64,000 bases of DNA from Seminavis robusta (Eukaryota > Bacillariophyta > Bacillariophyceae > Naviculales > Naviculaceae). Position numbers and translations under genes: made by a program. The notes below the pieces were generated by a model that searched no databases, had not been told where the DNA came from, and saw only the letters and a program-made list of their open reading frames with translations. The DNA lies in assembly GCA_903772945.1 (NCBI GenBank), contig CAICTM010000075.1:1-64000 (forward strand). Direction: 5' to 3'. Below are positions 52,397 through 62,657 of the stretch, piece after piece; the first letter of the stretch is position 1, and each line of letters starts with the position of its first letter.

Positions 52397-54487
52397 TCAC
52401 AAGCACTTGCCATCGATCATGCCCGCACAATGACCCGAGAGACAGTCGGAATGTTCATTGCAAGAAGCACCCGATTCCAGTTGCATCTGACAGGTTGAAA
52501 ATCCAATGAACCCCTCGCACCTTCCCGATCCACACTGTCCATTCGTCCAGCATTTGTTGCCAATCGGCGTCAATAGCTGTTTCTTGCTGACCATAAAGCA
52601 GATGCCGTCGACACAGGAACCCGATAAGCACGCATCACTGTTGTGACAGTCCGAGCCAACTTCCAACTTGGGCTGACACGTGCTTCCAGCGATGTCACTA
52701 CAGTAACTGGTCGGCATGCAATTGTCATGATCGGTGCACCAGTGTCCATCCACCCAACCATACGCTGGGTAGGGTAGACAAGCGTTTTCGTAGGCTCGTT
52801 GCGACTTGACAACATAATTCCATCTCGTATGAATGGCGTAGTTCCCCGGTTCACGTCTCATAATGTAGTTGGGCGCCAAACCTTGGTAGTTAAAGTTTCC
52901 GTTGCCGTCGTACAGGATCTCATGTCCCACATTCTTGGCCCAAAAGGCGTAGACGTAGGGGATGGGGTCGTACGCTTTCAATACATCATCCGTCAAGACG
53001 AAATGATAATGTTTTTCCTCGTTGACATGAGTACATGGTGCGTGATCATCAAAGGGACTGGTGGGCAAAAATGTGCGCATGACTCCCATGGACATGACCG
53101 TGGGATCGAACTCTTGATAGAATCGAATGGATGCCACGACGGCCACCGCGGCACCTTGAGATCCACCGGTAAAGACCAGCTCGCAATCTCCATCGTCGCA
53201 CGAGTTGACGCAGTCTCTTACGGAGTCTTCAAATTGCGTCGCGTAATTGGTAAAGTAGGCATCGTAGAGACCGCGTCGCACATAACAGTCGGTGCCATCC
53301 ACCTTTCGGTATCCGGGTAGCAAGTTTTGCATTTCATCAAAGTAATTGTACTCTACAGTTCCTCGGAATACACCATAACAGATGTTGTCGACCTTGGCCA
53401 CGATGGCAGCATCGTTGAGGCCGTCGTTATAGGCATAGAATTGATCATATATGGTTCGGTAGTAGTCTTCTTTTCGAGTGACTTGCGTGTCGTAGGCGAC
53501 ATGAGCGGACAAGGTGGTGATAATGTGGAATTGATGAATGAATGATTCCGTGAGAACTTGATTGGTGGGGTCCGCAGCCGTATCTTCGAGCGTGGCAATT
53601 CTGGAAACGCGCGTTGCACCACCATGACAACCGGAGGAGAGTCTACGTCGTGATGACTGCCAGTCGAGTCGACGTTGGCGTTGTTGTAACTGCACTATTC
53701 GAGGCTGGTGGGGGGAGACGGAGGAAGATGACGCGTGTTCTTGGTTACACAACCCCTGAACGGTGAGTTCCAACTCCATCCACCAGACTCCACTGTCTTG
53801 ATGCCTGCTGGAGACGCCGTCTTGTCCCGTTGTGGCCGAAGCTCTTCGCAGGTTTGGTTGATCTTGGAGTTTGGGTAGAGATCTTGTATTTGGTTCTGTC
53901 ACTACTGGTAGTCCCGAAATTGATGTTTCAGGAACACCATACTGATGGTGGCTTCTGTGGGTGCTCTGTTGCAGTATGACCGGATGCACTGCCAAATAGA
54001 CTGTAGTAGTGTCCTGACCGTCTTGACAAAACTGAGGTGCAGAATTGTTTTTGTCGAGGGGAATATTGACAGTGAGATCTGATTTGATACTAGTAGTATC
54101 ATGTGTCGTCGTGTTGACATGGTAGTAAAACGGCCAGCTCGCCAGACTCCGTGGCATGTTGGATGGATCGCTTCCTACCCAAAGATAGCTTTCGTCGAGG
54201 ATGTAACCGTGCTTATCGTTGAGGAGGTGAAAGACTGTGAGATGATGCGGTTGTTCTGCGTTTGGATTGCTTCTTGTGAGTTGCACGCATAGTTTTCCAG
54301 GTGTATTGGCAATATCGTCATTGCTGTCGTTGTCTCTGTTTTGCGGTGTGGATCCTCCCATCCATAGCGTTTCGCAGTGAACAAAATCTTGCTCGGTTGC
54401 ATGTTGGCTGATGGCGGAACTGGAGCTGGGCACGGTGCCCGACAACGATAGGAGGAGAAACAACAGTTGGCGGCTCGTCATGTTCAT
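52397..54487 (-). CDS. Secreted class 3 lipase with a Cys-rich C-terminus
   Basis: The protein has 696 residues from ATG 54487. A signal peptide (~1-24) and a variable Ser/His/Gln-rich region (to ~290) precede a class 3 lipase-type alpha/beta hydrolase domain: the nucleophile elbow GGSQGA (S443), YDPIPY (D507) and the GHE block (H522). These form a plausible Ser-Asp-His triad. GVFRGT before the elbow fits the oxyanion-side strand. The last 130 residues contain three Cys-rich repeats (CxxxxxCLSGxCxDGxC, CWTNGQCGSGRC, CNEHSDCLSGHC), like those in Dickkopf or granulin-type modules. Likely an extracellular acyl hydrolase; substrate unknown. Confidence 0.8.
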   Translation of the reverse strand: MNMTSRQLLFLLLSLSGTVPSSSSAISQHATEQDFVHCETLWMGGSTPQNRDNDSNDDIANTPGKLCVQLTRSNPNAEQPHHLTVFHLLNDKHGYILDESYLWVGSDPSNMPRSLASWPFYYHVNTTTHDTTSIKSDLTVNIPLDKNNSAPQFCQDGQDTTTVYLAVHPVILQQSTHRSHHQYGVPETSISGLPVVTEPNTRSLPKLQDQPNLRRASATTGQDGVSSRHQDSGVWWMELELTVQGLCNQEHASSSSVSPHQPRIVQLQQRQRRLDWQSSRRRLSSGCHGGATRVSRIATLEDTAADPTNQVLTESFIHQFHIITTLSAHVAYDTQVTRKEDYYRTIYDQFYAYNDGLNDAAIVAKVDNICYGVFRGTVEYNYFDEMQNLLPGYRKVDGTDCYVRRGLYDAYFTNYATQFEDSVRDCVNSCDDGDCELVFTGGSQGAAVAVVASIRFYQEFDPTVMSMGVMRTFLPTSPFDDHAPCTHVNEEKHYHFVLTDDVLKAYDPIPYVYAFWAKNVGHEILYDGNGNFNYQGLAPNYIMRREPGNYAIHTRWNYVVKSQRAYENACLPYPAYGWVDGHWCTDHDNCMPTSYCSDIAGSTCQPKLEVGSDCHNSDACLSGSCVDGICFMVSKKQLLTPIGNKCWTNGQCGSGRCEGFIGFSTCQMQLESGASCNEHSDCLSGHCAGMIDGKCL

Positions 54488-54934
54488 TGCTCTACTTTTT
54501 CCTTATCTTACAACCACCCAAGTGAGCCAAAGATGAAGATACAAGATGGACCAGTCCAAGCTTCAAAATTAAAAATGCCAAGGACGAGGTTTTAGATCCG
54601 AGTTGCAAGGCCAAAATTGTTGACAAGAGCCCTTTCACTTTCCACGGCCTGACATGCTCGGCGAAAATGCTCCCTCTAACGCACTAAAAGCCTTAGCCTT
54701 TTAATAGCGAGGCCACGGTGTCGTGCCGGTGCGGAGCATCGGACAAAATGAAGTGACTTTGGGTTAAGGCTACCGGTATCGAAGCGATTGGATGCTGATC
54801 GAAGGAGGTCGAGGAGCTCCCAAATCCCAAAACCATCGAACAGATCGCCACGACCTCAGAAATTGTCATTTGTCCTCTAGAGCTTCTATTATTTGTCTCG
54901 TCTGATCAGTTCCATAGGGTGTCTATCTTGAACA
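54488..54934. promoter_or_regulatory. Bidirectional intergenic region between the lipase and the PUB-domain gene
   Basis: The 447 bp separate two divergent genes and must hold both promoters. I cannot assign individual elements with confidence. Confidence 0.45.
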
Positions 54935-56023
54935 ATGGCCGAACTGAAGCGTAGTGAATCGGAATGCCAAGAGCTGCTGGCACTGTATGTGTCGTTGCAC
55001 CGCCCTGATCCGTCCAAGTTGCTGTCGATCGAAAGCGAGTTGGAGGAGTCTCATCCCGCCTTGGTTGCGGTAAAAGAAGCTAGTAGTACGAGTAGTAGTG
55101 ATAGTGCTGGTGGAGCTTCAGTTGTAAAGGAAGAAGAGGTGCTGAAGGCACTCGAGTCGATCGACTTGAGACTAAAAGATTTAGAGCCTCGCATGCAAAA
55201 GATGGGAAAGCGACTGGAAGAAAAAGATCCAATTTCGGGAGCTCCACGCTATGGCGCCAAGACAGCCGAGAGAGTGCGTCATCTCCTCGCGCTGTTTCAG
55301 GCATTGCAAAAAGTGGTTGGGTATGCCTTTGGTTTGTCGGAAGAAGAGAGCTTATCAGATGGGACGAATAGTGATGATTGTGTGGTGGCGAGACTACGAG
55401 AAACAGTGGCAGCTCAGAAAGCCCAAGAGGCAGCGCAAGGCCAACAGCAAGAAAAGCTGAAAGAAGCCGAAGAAAGACGGAAACTAGAAGAAGAAGAGAG
55501 ACAAAGACAGCAAGAAGAACAAAAGCGATTGCAAGCCGAACAAGAACGAAAGCGACAAGAAGAGGAAATTGCGCAGAGAGCCGAGGCATCACGCCTTGCC
55601 GCTCGTCAAGCTCAAGAAGCGGCTGCACAAGCCGAACGAGATTGGATCAATTCCATTCCCAAAGGACCCGAAGGAGTTCGAACACAAATGAAAATAATCA
55701 AACAGAGCACGCAAGATGATCCACAAGCCAAAACCACCGCCTTGCAGGCACTCCTTACCATCTTTACACAAATTGCTCAAAAACCAGAAGAAATCAACTT
55801 TCGAAGAATTAGACGAGATCATCCCAAATTTCATCAAGATATTGGAAGACACAAGGGAGGACGAGAATTACTCATTGCTGCAGGATTCAAACTACAAACT
55901 TTGGATGATATTCCCTGCTTCTTCTCCAAAGAACCAGATCTAGAAACCGACATGGATGGATGGTCTCTATGGTTTGACAATCTCAAGGCAAATCTGCAAG
56001 TTGTACAGGAGGAAATCGAATGA
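54935..56023 (+). CDS. PUB-domain protein with a long charged helical region
   Basis: The protein has 362 residues from ATG 54935 (GAACAATGGC). A helical N-terminus (~1-130) is followed by a Glu/Lys/Arg/Gln-rich coiled-coil stretch (~165-235) and a PUB domain (~255-345: TTALQALLTIFTQIAQKPEEINFRRIRRDHPKF..IG..KGGRELLIAAGF). PUB domains, found in PNGase, UBXD1 and HOIP, bind the C-terminal tail of p97/VCP. This protein therefore probably acts as a p97 adaptor in protein quality control. It lacks a UBX, transglutaminase or RING domain. The order coiled coil plus PUB without an enzyme domain is unusual but plausible. Confidence 0.8.
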   Translation: MAELKRSESECQELLALYVSLHRPDPSKLLSIESELEESHPALVAVKEASSTSSSDSAGGASVVKEEEVLKALESIDLRLKDLEPRMQKMGKRLEEKDPISGAPRYGAKTAERVRHLLALFQALQKVVGYAFGLSEEESLSDGTNSDDCVVARLRETVAAQKAQEAAQGQQQEKLKEAEERRKLEEEERQRQQEEQKRLQAEQERKRQEEEIAQRAEASRLAARQAQEAAAQAERDWINSIPKGPEGVRTQMKIIKQSTQDDPQAKTTALQALLTIFTQIAQKPEEINFRRIRRDHPKFHQDIGRHKGGRELLIAAGFKLQTLDDIPCFFSKEPDLETDMDGWSLWFDNLKANLQVVQEEIE

Positions 56024-56332
56024 TCATACACACTATACAAACGAAAGGCACCAGCCTACAACTTTTTAAAAATAGACGGGAACGAAGTTTATACGTCTAG
56101 CTGAGCATGTAAAAACAAACTACCAGATGGCTGTCGTTGGCGCTTCTCTTGTACTGTCCTTGCTTAGACTAGCTCCGACTTGCTGTATGCTAGCTAGTGC
56201 CATTTCATCTAGCTAGCTGTGCGTAGCTCTAAGAAGTAAAGTAAAGGCTCCAAAGACAATCCTTCCAGCTTCCAGTAGATCAGGATCGTGCCGCAACGGT
56301 CATGATCCACCATTTGGTAGGATTCTTGAATC

Positions 56333-56673
56333 GGATTTAGGGCAGAGTTTGACAAACTCTGCCCTAATAATTAGGGCAGAGTTTGAAACTCTGCCCTAAA
56401 CTCTGCCCTAATAGGGTAGAGTTTGAAACTCTGCCCTAATAATTAGGGCAGAGTTTGAAACTCTGCCCTAAATCGAAACGGGACTGCGTAGACAGTAGTA
56501 GTGTTTCTACGTTTCAAACTCTGCCCTATAGGGGAGTTTAGGGCAGAGTTTGAAACTCTGCCCTAATTATTAGGGCAGAGTTTGACTCTGCCCTATAGGG
56601 TAGAGTTTGAAACTCTGCCCTAAATCGGGCAGAGTTTCAAACTCTACCCTATTCGAAACTCTGCCCTAAATCC
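56333..56673. mobile_element. MITE made of nested palindromes (TTAGGGCAGAGTTTGA)
   Basis: Terminal inverted repeats are GGATTTAGGGCAGAGTTT at the left and the reverse complement at the right, 341 bp in total. Inside, TTAGGGCAGAGTTTGAAAC and its complement alternate about eight times, so the whole element can form stacked hairpins. The inverted match extends outward by GAATC/GATTC with a 2-bp offset. No coding capacity and no sure target duplication. Confidence 0.8.
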
Positions 56674-56902
56674 GGGATTCCCCTTTGAGGCACGCTCCTG
56701 AGTCCGACTCAACAAAGTTTTAGACCCAGGATGGCGGACAGACGCATCGCGGTACGTACGTCAAACGATCCGTTCCACAGATCTTTTGCGATCCGGAAGA
56801 GCAGTTGGTATCAGGTAATAGCAGGGCATGGAGCTTGGAGCCGATAGGGCCACAGGCATCAAGGGTAGCAATCACTATAATAGTATCTTCTCTACAATAA
56901 TA

Positions 56903-57325
56903 ATGGCGGCCCCAAAAGATCATGGACCGGTCACCTTATTGCTGACGATGGTGCTTGTTCTCGTTGCTGCTTTGCAGGAGACGGCGGGATTTCAACCAGC
57001 TCTGAGTGACAGTCTCATGGGTTGGAATTCTAAGCCGAGGACAGGGTACCAGTATGAAGGATTCGAAAGTGCTTCTGGTACAAACTTTAAGGGTGCTCTA
57101 GTTCTGAATCAGCAAAGTACAATTGCAGTTTTGCGTGCTAAGCCAAGGAGAACTGAAGCAACTGAAGAACAGCATAAAATAGCAATCCTAAAGAGACTCA
57201 AAATGAACAAGAAGGAGATTGACAGCCTCATTACAAAATGGCCAAATATTCTGGCGCTCAAAGAAGAAAATATCCTACAAACAGCAAATTGGATCCAAGA
57301 TTATCTACAATCCATTGCGAGGTAA
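56903..57325 (+). CDS. Truncated mTERF-like protein with a signal or plastid-type leader
   Basis: The protein has 140 residues from ATG 56903; an earlier in-frame ATG at 56828 is possible. The hydrophobic leader (VTLLLTMVLVLVAALQETAGFQPAL) has a Phe just after the likely cleavage site, as in diatom plastid bipartite signals (the ASAFAP motif). The C-terminal 45 residues form one mTERF-type helical repeat: LKMNKKEIDSLITKWPNILALKEENILQTANWI. Normal mTERF proteins have six or more repeats and control organelle transcription. Here the frame runs straight into the 147-bp tandem repeat array, which supplies the last codons and the stop. I read it as a gene cut short by, or ending in, that array. 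Confidence 0.6.
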   Translation: MAAPKDHGPVTLLLTMVLVLVAALQETAGFQPALSDSLMGWNSKPRTGYQYEGFESASGTNFKGALVLNQQSTIAVLRAKPRRTEATEEQHKIAILKRLKMNKKEIDSLITKWPNILALKEENILQTANWIQDYLQSIAR

Positions 57326-57917
57326 CGGAGCGTAGTGAGCAAAGCCGAACCTGAGTGTGTCCGGTCCTGTTACCACTGTCGCCGATGTAACTATAAGGCT
57401 ACAATGGCTGGATTGACAATCTTCGGTTGTGCATGTATTCGTCATAAGGATCCATTGCGAGGTAACGGAGTGTAGCGAGCAAAGCCGAACCTGAGTGTGT
57501 CTGGTACGGTTGCCACTGTCGCCGATGTAACTATACGGCAGCCGGCTACAATGGCTGAATTGACAATATTCGGTTGTGCATGTATTCGTCATAAGGATCC
57601 ATTGCGAGGTAACGGAGTGTAGTGAGCAAAGCCGAACCTGAGTGTGTCCGGTACTGTTGCCACTGTCGCCGATGTAACTATACGGCAGCCGGCTACAATA
57701 GCTGGATTGACAATATTCGGTTGTGCATGTATTCGTCATAAGGATCCAATACGAGGTACTTGTACCGGAGTGTAGCGAGCAAAGCCGAACCTGAGTGTGT
57801 TCAGTACTGTTGCCACTGTCGCCGATGTAATTATACGGCAGCCGGCTACAATGGCTGGATTGACAATATTCGGTTGTGCATGTATTGGTCATAAGGATCA
57901 AATGTGAGGTAACTGAG
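57311..57917 (+). repeat. Tandem repeat, about 147-bp unit, 4.1 copies
   Basis: Units start at 57311, 57451, 57598, 57745 and 57898 (partial), with spacings of 140, 147, 147 and 153 bp. Each begins TCCATTGCGAGGTAACGGAG or a variant and contains GTAGTGAGCAAAGCCGAACC and CGGTTGTGCATGTATTCGTC. Copies are about 90% alike by eye. The antisense strand is open through all four copies, which follows from the repeat rather than showing a gene. Confidence 0.95.
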
Positions 57918-57971
57918 TGTTGGGAGCTGGAACTAAGGAATCAAGAGACGAACCCTGAAAAAAACCGAATA

Positions 57972-58562
57972 CAGTCAACACTCACTTAAGTTCCGTTTTT
58001 TTAAGTTCCGTTATTCTACAAATTCACACTTTTTCAGGGCTGCCCCCCCCCTCAGTCACTAGTTCTCATGACTGAACATGACTGACTGGTGAATGGGTTT
58101 TGTGGCTGTTTGAGGCTGGGCTGGTAGTTAGAATTTTTCAAAATGAGGCAACAACAGCCACATTTTTCTTTAAAAATTACTTAGAATTATGTGGGATTAC
58201 TTTGGGATACCTTTTTAGGAATCTCATTTATACATATGAAAAGTTAGTTCAACTTTCTCTTTCATGCCAGACACCCTCAGGTACTTGACAAAGCCTAAAC
58301 AGCACGTTTTACTAGCATTTGCTAGTAGTAACACAACTAGTCGACAATAGAGACACTATATGTTGAAGCGATGTGGTTCCACCCTATGAAAGATTGGTTC
58401 CTTTTACCCCCAATAACAATAGAATATGACAGGAACCACCCCAAGTGGGTCCTAAGACCACGAACGGGCCAATATGGGGCTCCAAAGATCTAAAGTTCCA
58501 TAATTCAGCTAAGTTCCGTTTTTTCTTAATGCTGGGGGTGGAACTTTAGTGAGTTTTGACTG
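57972..58562. mobile_element. Pogo/Tc1-mariner-like MITE, TA-flanked
   Basis: Inverted termini of about 25 bp: CAGTCAACACTCACTTAAGT at the left, and at the right the complement of CAGTCAAAACTCACTAAAGT. TA occurs at both borders (57970-57971, 58563-58564). Internal copies of TAAGTTCCGTT sit next to both termini. A CAGT start with TA duplication fits pogo-type elements. No transposase is encoded in the 591 bp. Confidence 0.8.
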
Positions 58563-58564
58563 TA

Positions 58565-59404
58565 GAGGTAGTAGGTGCTGCAGCAGGCCAGGATGGTGCT
58601 TGGGGCTTACAGTGCCTTGTCCATAGCGTTCGAGTTACATCTGGTTGGACAGGTTCAGGTTCATCATGTCGTTGTTTGTGCCGGTTGGCGGTGATGACGG
58701 TGACTCACTCGACTCCACTGATGTCTACAAGCTGTCTGTGATCGAAGATTGAAGTGCTACAAGAAAAAGGGTTGATGTTTGGATCTGACGTTATACTCAT
58801 TGTTAATCGATAAAAATCGCAGTTTGAACAGTCATGACCTACGTTAAATCCCAAGGGCACTACGTCACCCATCTTAGGTGGCACACAAAAGGAATCCGAT
58901 ACTTGAAGATCTGATGTGTTTGCCATCAGTCCCATGGAAAGGCTCCCGTAAGGCTCTCTACTAGCTAGCTAGCTGTGGCAGGCTACTACTAGCTAGCTAG
59001 CCGATCATCGTCATGGCCAGCAAACTGCATGCAACGAGGGGGTGGCTGGCTAGTAGTAGAGATCCGCCGTCACCAGAGATGATTCGAACCTCTACATGTA
59101 GCTCTAAATAGTGACGCCTCAATGGCAGCTTCATCAGACGGATCAGCTGCACTCTATCTGTAGCAATAGCTGGCTTGATAGTCATGGATTTCTAGAGTTT
59201 CAAAGTAGAGAGTGTTTTTAGTGTCCAAAATTGTGTTTGTTAGTAGCAATTATGTGCCTGCTGTGCATGATATGGTATGATAGGATATGGCTGTTTTGTA
59301 CAAGCCATTGTCGAGCGTTGTTATGAGCATTCGTAAGTAAATAATATGGTAGCGTGCGTGTTTGTGAACAGTAGTACTGGCTAGGTTGCTAGGAAGCAGC
59401 AACC
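58565..59404. other. Intergenic region, no supported gene
   Basis: About 840 bp. CTAGCTAGCTAG runs occur near 58961 and 58990. A 76-residue minus-strand frame at 58705-58935 has no recognisable features and I do not call it. Confidence 0.45.
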
Positions 59405-60640
59405 TTAACCAGCCGTGGCAGTGGGGTTTTGCTTTGTGGGCGAGGGAGATTTGGCCGAAGAGGCAGCTTGGAGGAGGACATTGATTCCCGTCTTGGAGAC
59501 GGCTGCGATAGAAGGAAGTGCCACAACGGTTCCATTGGGGAGCCGGATCATGGCGGGCATGCCTGTCGCAGGAGTGTTGGCAGGAGTGAGAGGCAGGACG
59601 GGAGCTTCCTTGGGAGCACCGGGATGGTTGGTCGTAGTAGTGGGAGGACCCTTGAGGACGGGAGAAGCCGTGGGCACCGGTAGCTTGACGCCACTGCTGG
59701 GCAGGGTGATTCCAGCAGAGGGTAGCTTGACGCCTCCACCGGTGGCAATCTTGGCCTCACTGGGCGACTTCTTCACGACAGCCACGTCCGTGAACCCCGG
59801 TAGGCAAATGCCCTTGGCAGCCACTTGAAGCTTGAAGGAGGGAAGACTGATTCCCTTGGAAGCAATAGCGCCAGCAGAGAATCTCTTGGCAGCGACCACA
59901 GGAGTGGAAGGAGCAGTGGCAGCCACCACTGTGGAAGGAGTGTTGGTAGTCTTGCTGCTGCTGCTGCTGTCCGATGATCGTTCCAGTAGTTTCTTGGGCT
60001 TGAGGAACTCTGGAGACTTGCTCTTGAGGTAGTCATTCCAACTCTTCCACTGATCTCTTCTAGCAAAGGAGAGAGGCGTGTGTCCTCTTCGGTCCTTGAT
60101 AAAGAGTAGATCCGGACACTTGGACAGGACCATATCCATGAGTTCAAAGTTTGGCTTGTGTACCCAACAAGCATCATGCAGCGGATTCCTGCCATAGTCG
60201 TCACAGACTTGCACGGGAACTCCCGCTTCTTGAATGAGAAACTTGGCCACTTGCACAAGTCCCTTGCGACATGCGAGATGCAGAATGGATTCCCCAAACT
60301 CATTGCTGCACTTCATGGGTCGTCCTGCAGCGTGAAACTCTCTTAAGGTATCGATTTTGGAAGAGCGTACGGCCGCCAGAATATCGTGTTGGTAGGCATC
60401 AATCTCGGCTTGTGTGGGAGCGTGGAAAAAGTCCGTCAACGCAGCGTAGGAAGGAAACTCCAAGTCGACTCCCGTGTGTTCCTTGATGGTATTGTCTGGT
60501 CTGGCTTCTTGAATGGCGTTGGCTTTGTGCAGCATACGATCCGGTAGAGAAGACATGATGCGCTGCACTTTGGTGGCTTTGCCGCCCACGCCTTCACCCA
60601 AACGCCGCTTCATGTTCTTGTTGGCTGTTATCGTAAACAT
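59405..60640 (-). CDS. Ankyrin-repeat protein (paralogue B) with a long low-complexity tail
   Basis: The protein has 411 residues from ATG 60640. The head (KRRLGEGVGGKATKVQ) and RIMSSLPDRMLHK lead to the same ankyrin block as in 51032-51727 (GESILHLACRKGLVQVAKFLIQEAGVPV, DYGRNPLHDACWVHKPNFELMDMVL, LLFIKDRRGHTPLSFARR). After a shared WKSWNDYLKSKS the protein diverges. A Ser/Thr/Pro/Ala-rich tail of about 195 residues carries repeats of the type (K)G(I/V)(S/C/K)LP(S/G). The paralogue lacks this tail. Nuclear or cytosolic scaffold; role unknown. Confidence 0.8.
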   Translation of the reverse strand: MFTITANKNMKRRLGEGVGGKATKVQRIMSSLPDRMLHKANAIQEARPDNTIKEHTGVDLEFPSYAALTDFFHAPTQAEIDAYQHDILAAVRSSKIDTLREFHAAGRPMKCSNEFGESILHLACRKGLVQVAKFLIQEAGVPVQVCDDYGRNPLHDACWVHKPNFELMDMVLSKCPDLLFIKDRRGHTPLSFARRDQWKSWNDYLKSKSPEFLKPKKLLERSSDSSSSSKTTNTPSTVVAATAPSTPVVAAKRFSAGAIASKGISLPSFKLQVAAKGICLPGFTDVAVVKKSPSEAKIATGGGVKLPSAGITLPSSGVKLPVPTASPVLKGPPTTTTNHPGAPKEAPVLPLTPANTPATGMPAMIRLPNGTVVALPSIAAVSKTGINVLLQAASSAKSPSPTKQNPTATAG

Positions 60641-62399
60641 CAGTACTAGTACTAGCTAGTAGATGATACAGTAGTAAGTAAGTAAGTAGCTGCTTGCTGT
60701 CTTGGTCTTTGGTTGTTTTGTGAAGTGTGAACAGAGCTGAACTGCTTTGGTGGAGTTGCAGTGTGGTGACGTTGGGTCTATTCAATGGATTGGTGTGGTG
60801 GTGCCTGCTGTTGCTGTCTCTCTTCCCTTCTCTTGTCTCAGCAGCAGCTATAAGCTATAACGATATAACGATAACCACTAGCTAGTGCCGTGCTTGAGAA
60901 GCAGTCAGAGAAATATCTCGAGAAGGTGTGAGCCAACAAAGCACACGGCACGGAATGCTGCAGTAGCATTGGTTGGCCAGAGAAAGCAAACCGCTTCCCC
61001 AAAGAGGTGGCAACCTGCAACACGTCAAACCAAGAGCTGGTTGGTGCCACGTGAAATAGAGCGAAAAATATAATGTACAAAATAGACAGAGTGGAGGCTA
61101 GCAGGCGTCCATCCTCAAAATGAGGTGGCACACTGCCAACTCAGACTTCTGCGAATGCCAGTGATAAAAACACATGTGAAAACAGCTTCAAAATGCTTTC
61201 AAGAACCGGAAAATGTAAGCTAAAGAGTGGTAGACCATTCTCTAATGATAAATTATTCTGCATACGCATGGTTTGGGATCCGATATTTGTTCTACCAAAA
61301 GCCAAACCAAGTTAATCAGTATCCAAAACGAATTTACTTGGGAAGCTATTTTAGCTGAGTACTTTATACTTAACAATCCTATTTGCTTCATTTGCCTTCT
61401 AGGTGCTGGTTCGCCACCAACATAACTAGTAGTCAACATCCTTATTTCTCAATACTATCATCATTCTTTATGCCACCTCTGCAACTCTCCAAGATTCATT
61501 AAGCCCCTCAGAATTACTCTGTTGGCTTCGGATCGTGTGTAGTTCATTCCTCGAACACACAAGCCAGCAATTATTCACTTACTTGCTTCGAAGCTTCGGA
61601 GACCAGCTGTCTGTGCAATGGCCTCATCTCGCCTACAGTACTTACTACGACTGTGCAGTACGTACAGTAGTGGCGAGTGCAGTCTCAACTTCCGTCCTGT
61701 AGCTCTATCTCTATTGAACAAAAGAATAAGCCGGCTTCGCTGTATTTCCCTCGAGTATCATCTGGACAGCTCGTGACCCACATCCAGGCTATCAAGATAG
61801 ATGTCCGCTTGGACTGCCAATGCATGGATGTCCATTGCCAAAGCCATCATTTTTTACAGTGGTGTTGTTACAGGTTCCCACTTGTGTTCGTTGGTCTGAG
61901 CTGAATTCAAAGACGGGTGGCGGAGTTGGATTGCTTGCTTGCTTCCTGGGTGAGAACAAGAATGGAAACAAATTGCTTACCTTGCGAGAACGGCATTTTC
62001 GTGTTCCTGTTTGTTTGGCAAGGGCGGCCTGGTGCAATGCTTCCGTGGCATACATGTGCTTTCGCCCGGGGACGTAGCGGATATTGGTACGACCATAAAG
62101 GCTGGTTCGGCCGGTTTTGGACTCATTGCTTCACCATTCGACTGGATCGACCAGCACTCCCCTTGGCAAACAGCATGGAAACATCAATGATGGGCCCACG
62201 AAACTTGTTGGCCAAGTCTATCTTGGGTGATGGTCAAATGTTGAGGTGAGCGTGTACTAGTACCTTTTGAAAGGCCATTTTCTTGCTGTAGTAGTACCGG
62301 TGCAAGTACTACTAGTATCATAATTTGCGCCTGATGTTCGGGTGCAGATCTTTAGTTTGGATCCTTGTCAGTCGCGCGAATAAATGAGACCCAAACAAA
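60641..62399. other. Intergenic region, no supported gene
   Basis: About 1.76 kb. Short open frames around 61792-62249 on both strands match nothing I know and lack conserved features. A TAAGTAAGTAAGTAG run lies near 60672. Confidence 0.45.
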
Positions 62400-62657
62400 G
62401 AAAGGGCCCGAAATGGCGATTTACACCAAATTCCGATTTATACTTGTGTTTCGATTTTATATTTTGGTTTCGGTTTTATATTTAGGTTTCGATTTTATAT
62501 TTAGGTTTCGGCTTGATTTTACTAGTTATTTACCATAGTAATTTGGTTTCGGTTTTATATTTTGGTTTCGGTTTTATATTTTGGTTTCGGTTTTATATTT
62601 AGGTTTGGAATTGATCAATTTAATTGGATTCTTAAAATCCTGATTTTGGGCCCTTTC
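62400..62657. mobile_element. MITE-like element with a GGTTTCGGTTTTATATTT minisatellite
   Basis: The ends GAAAGGGCCCGAAAT and the complement of GAAAGGGCCCAAAAT form inverted termini. Between them a 19-bp unit, close to GGTTTCGGTTTTATATTTA, repeats about seven times. An AATGAGAC 8-mer occurs on both outer sides (near 62383 and 62667), but not directly at the termini, so I do not call it a target duplication. Confidence 0.65.

Noticed and set aside
57305-57901. Long antisense open frame across the tandem repeats
   Set aside because: The frame is open only because a 147-bp unit (a multiple of three) repeats; the first unit spacing of 140 breaks the pattern and there are no domain features.
61792-62249. 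Short frames on both strands near 62 kb
   Set aside because: No ATG in good context, no family resemblance and mutual overlap; likely chance.
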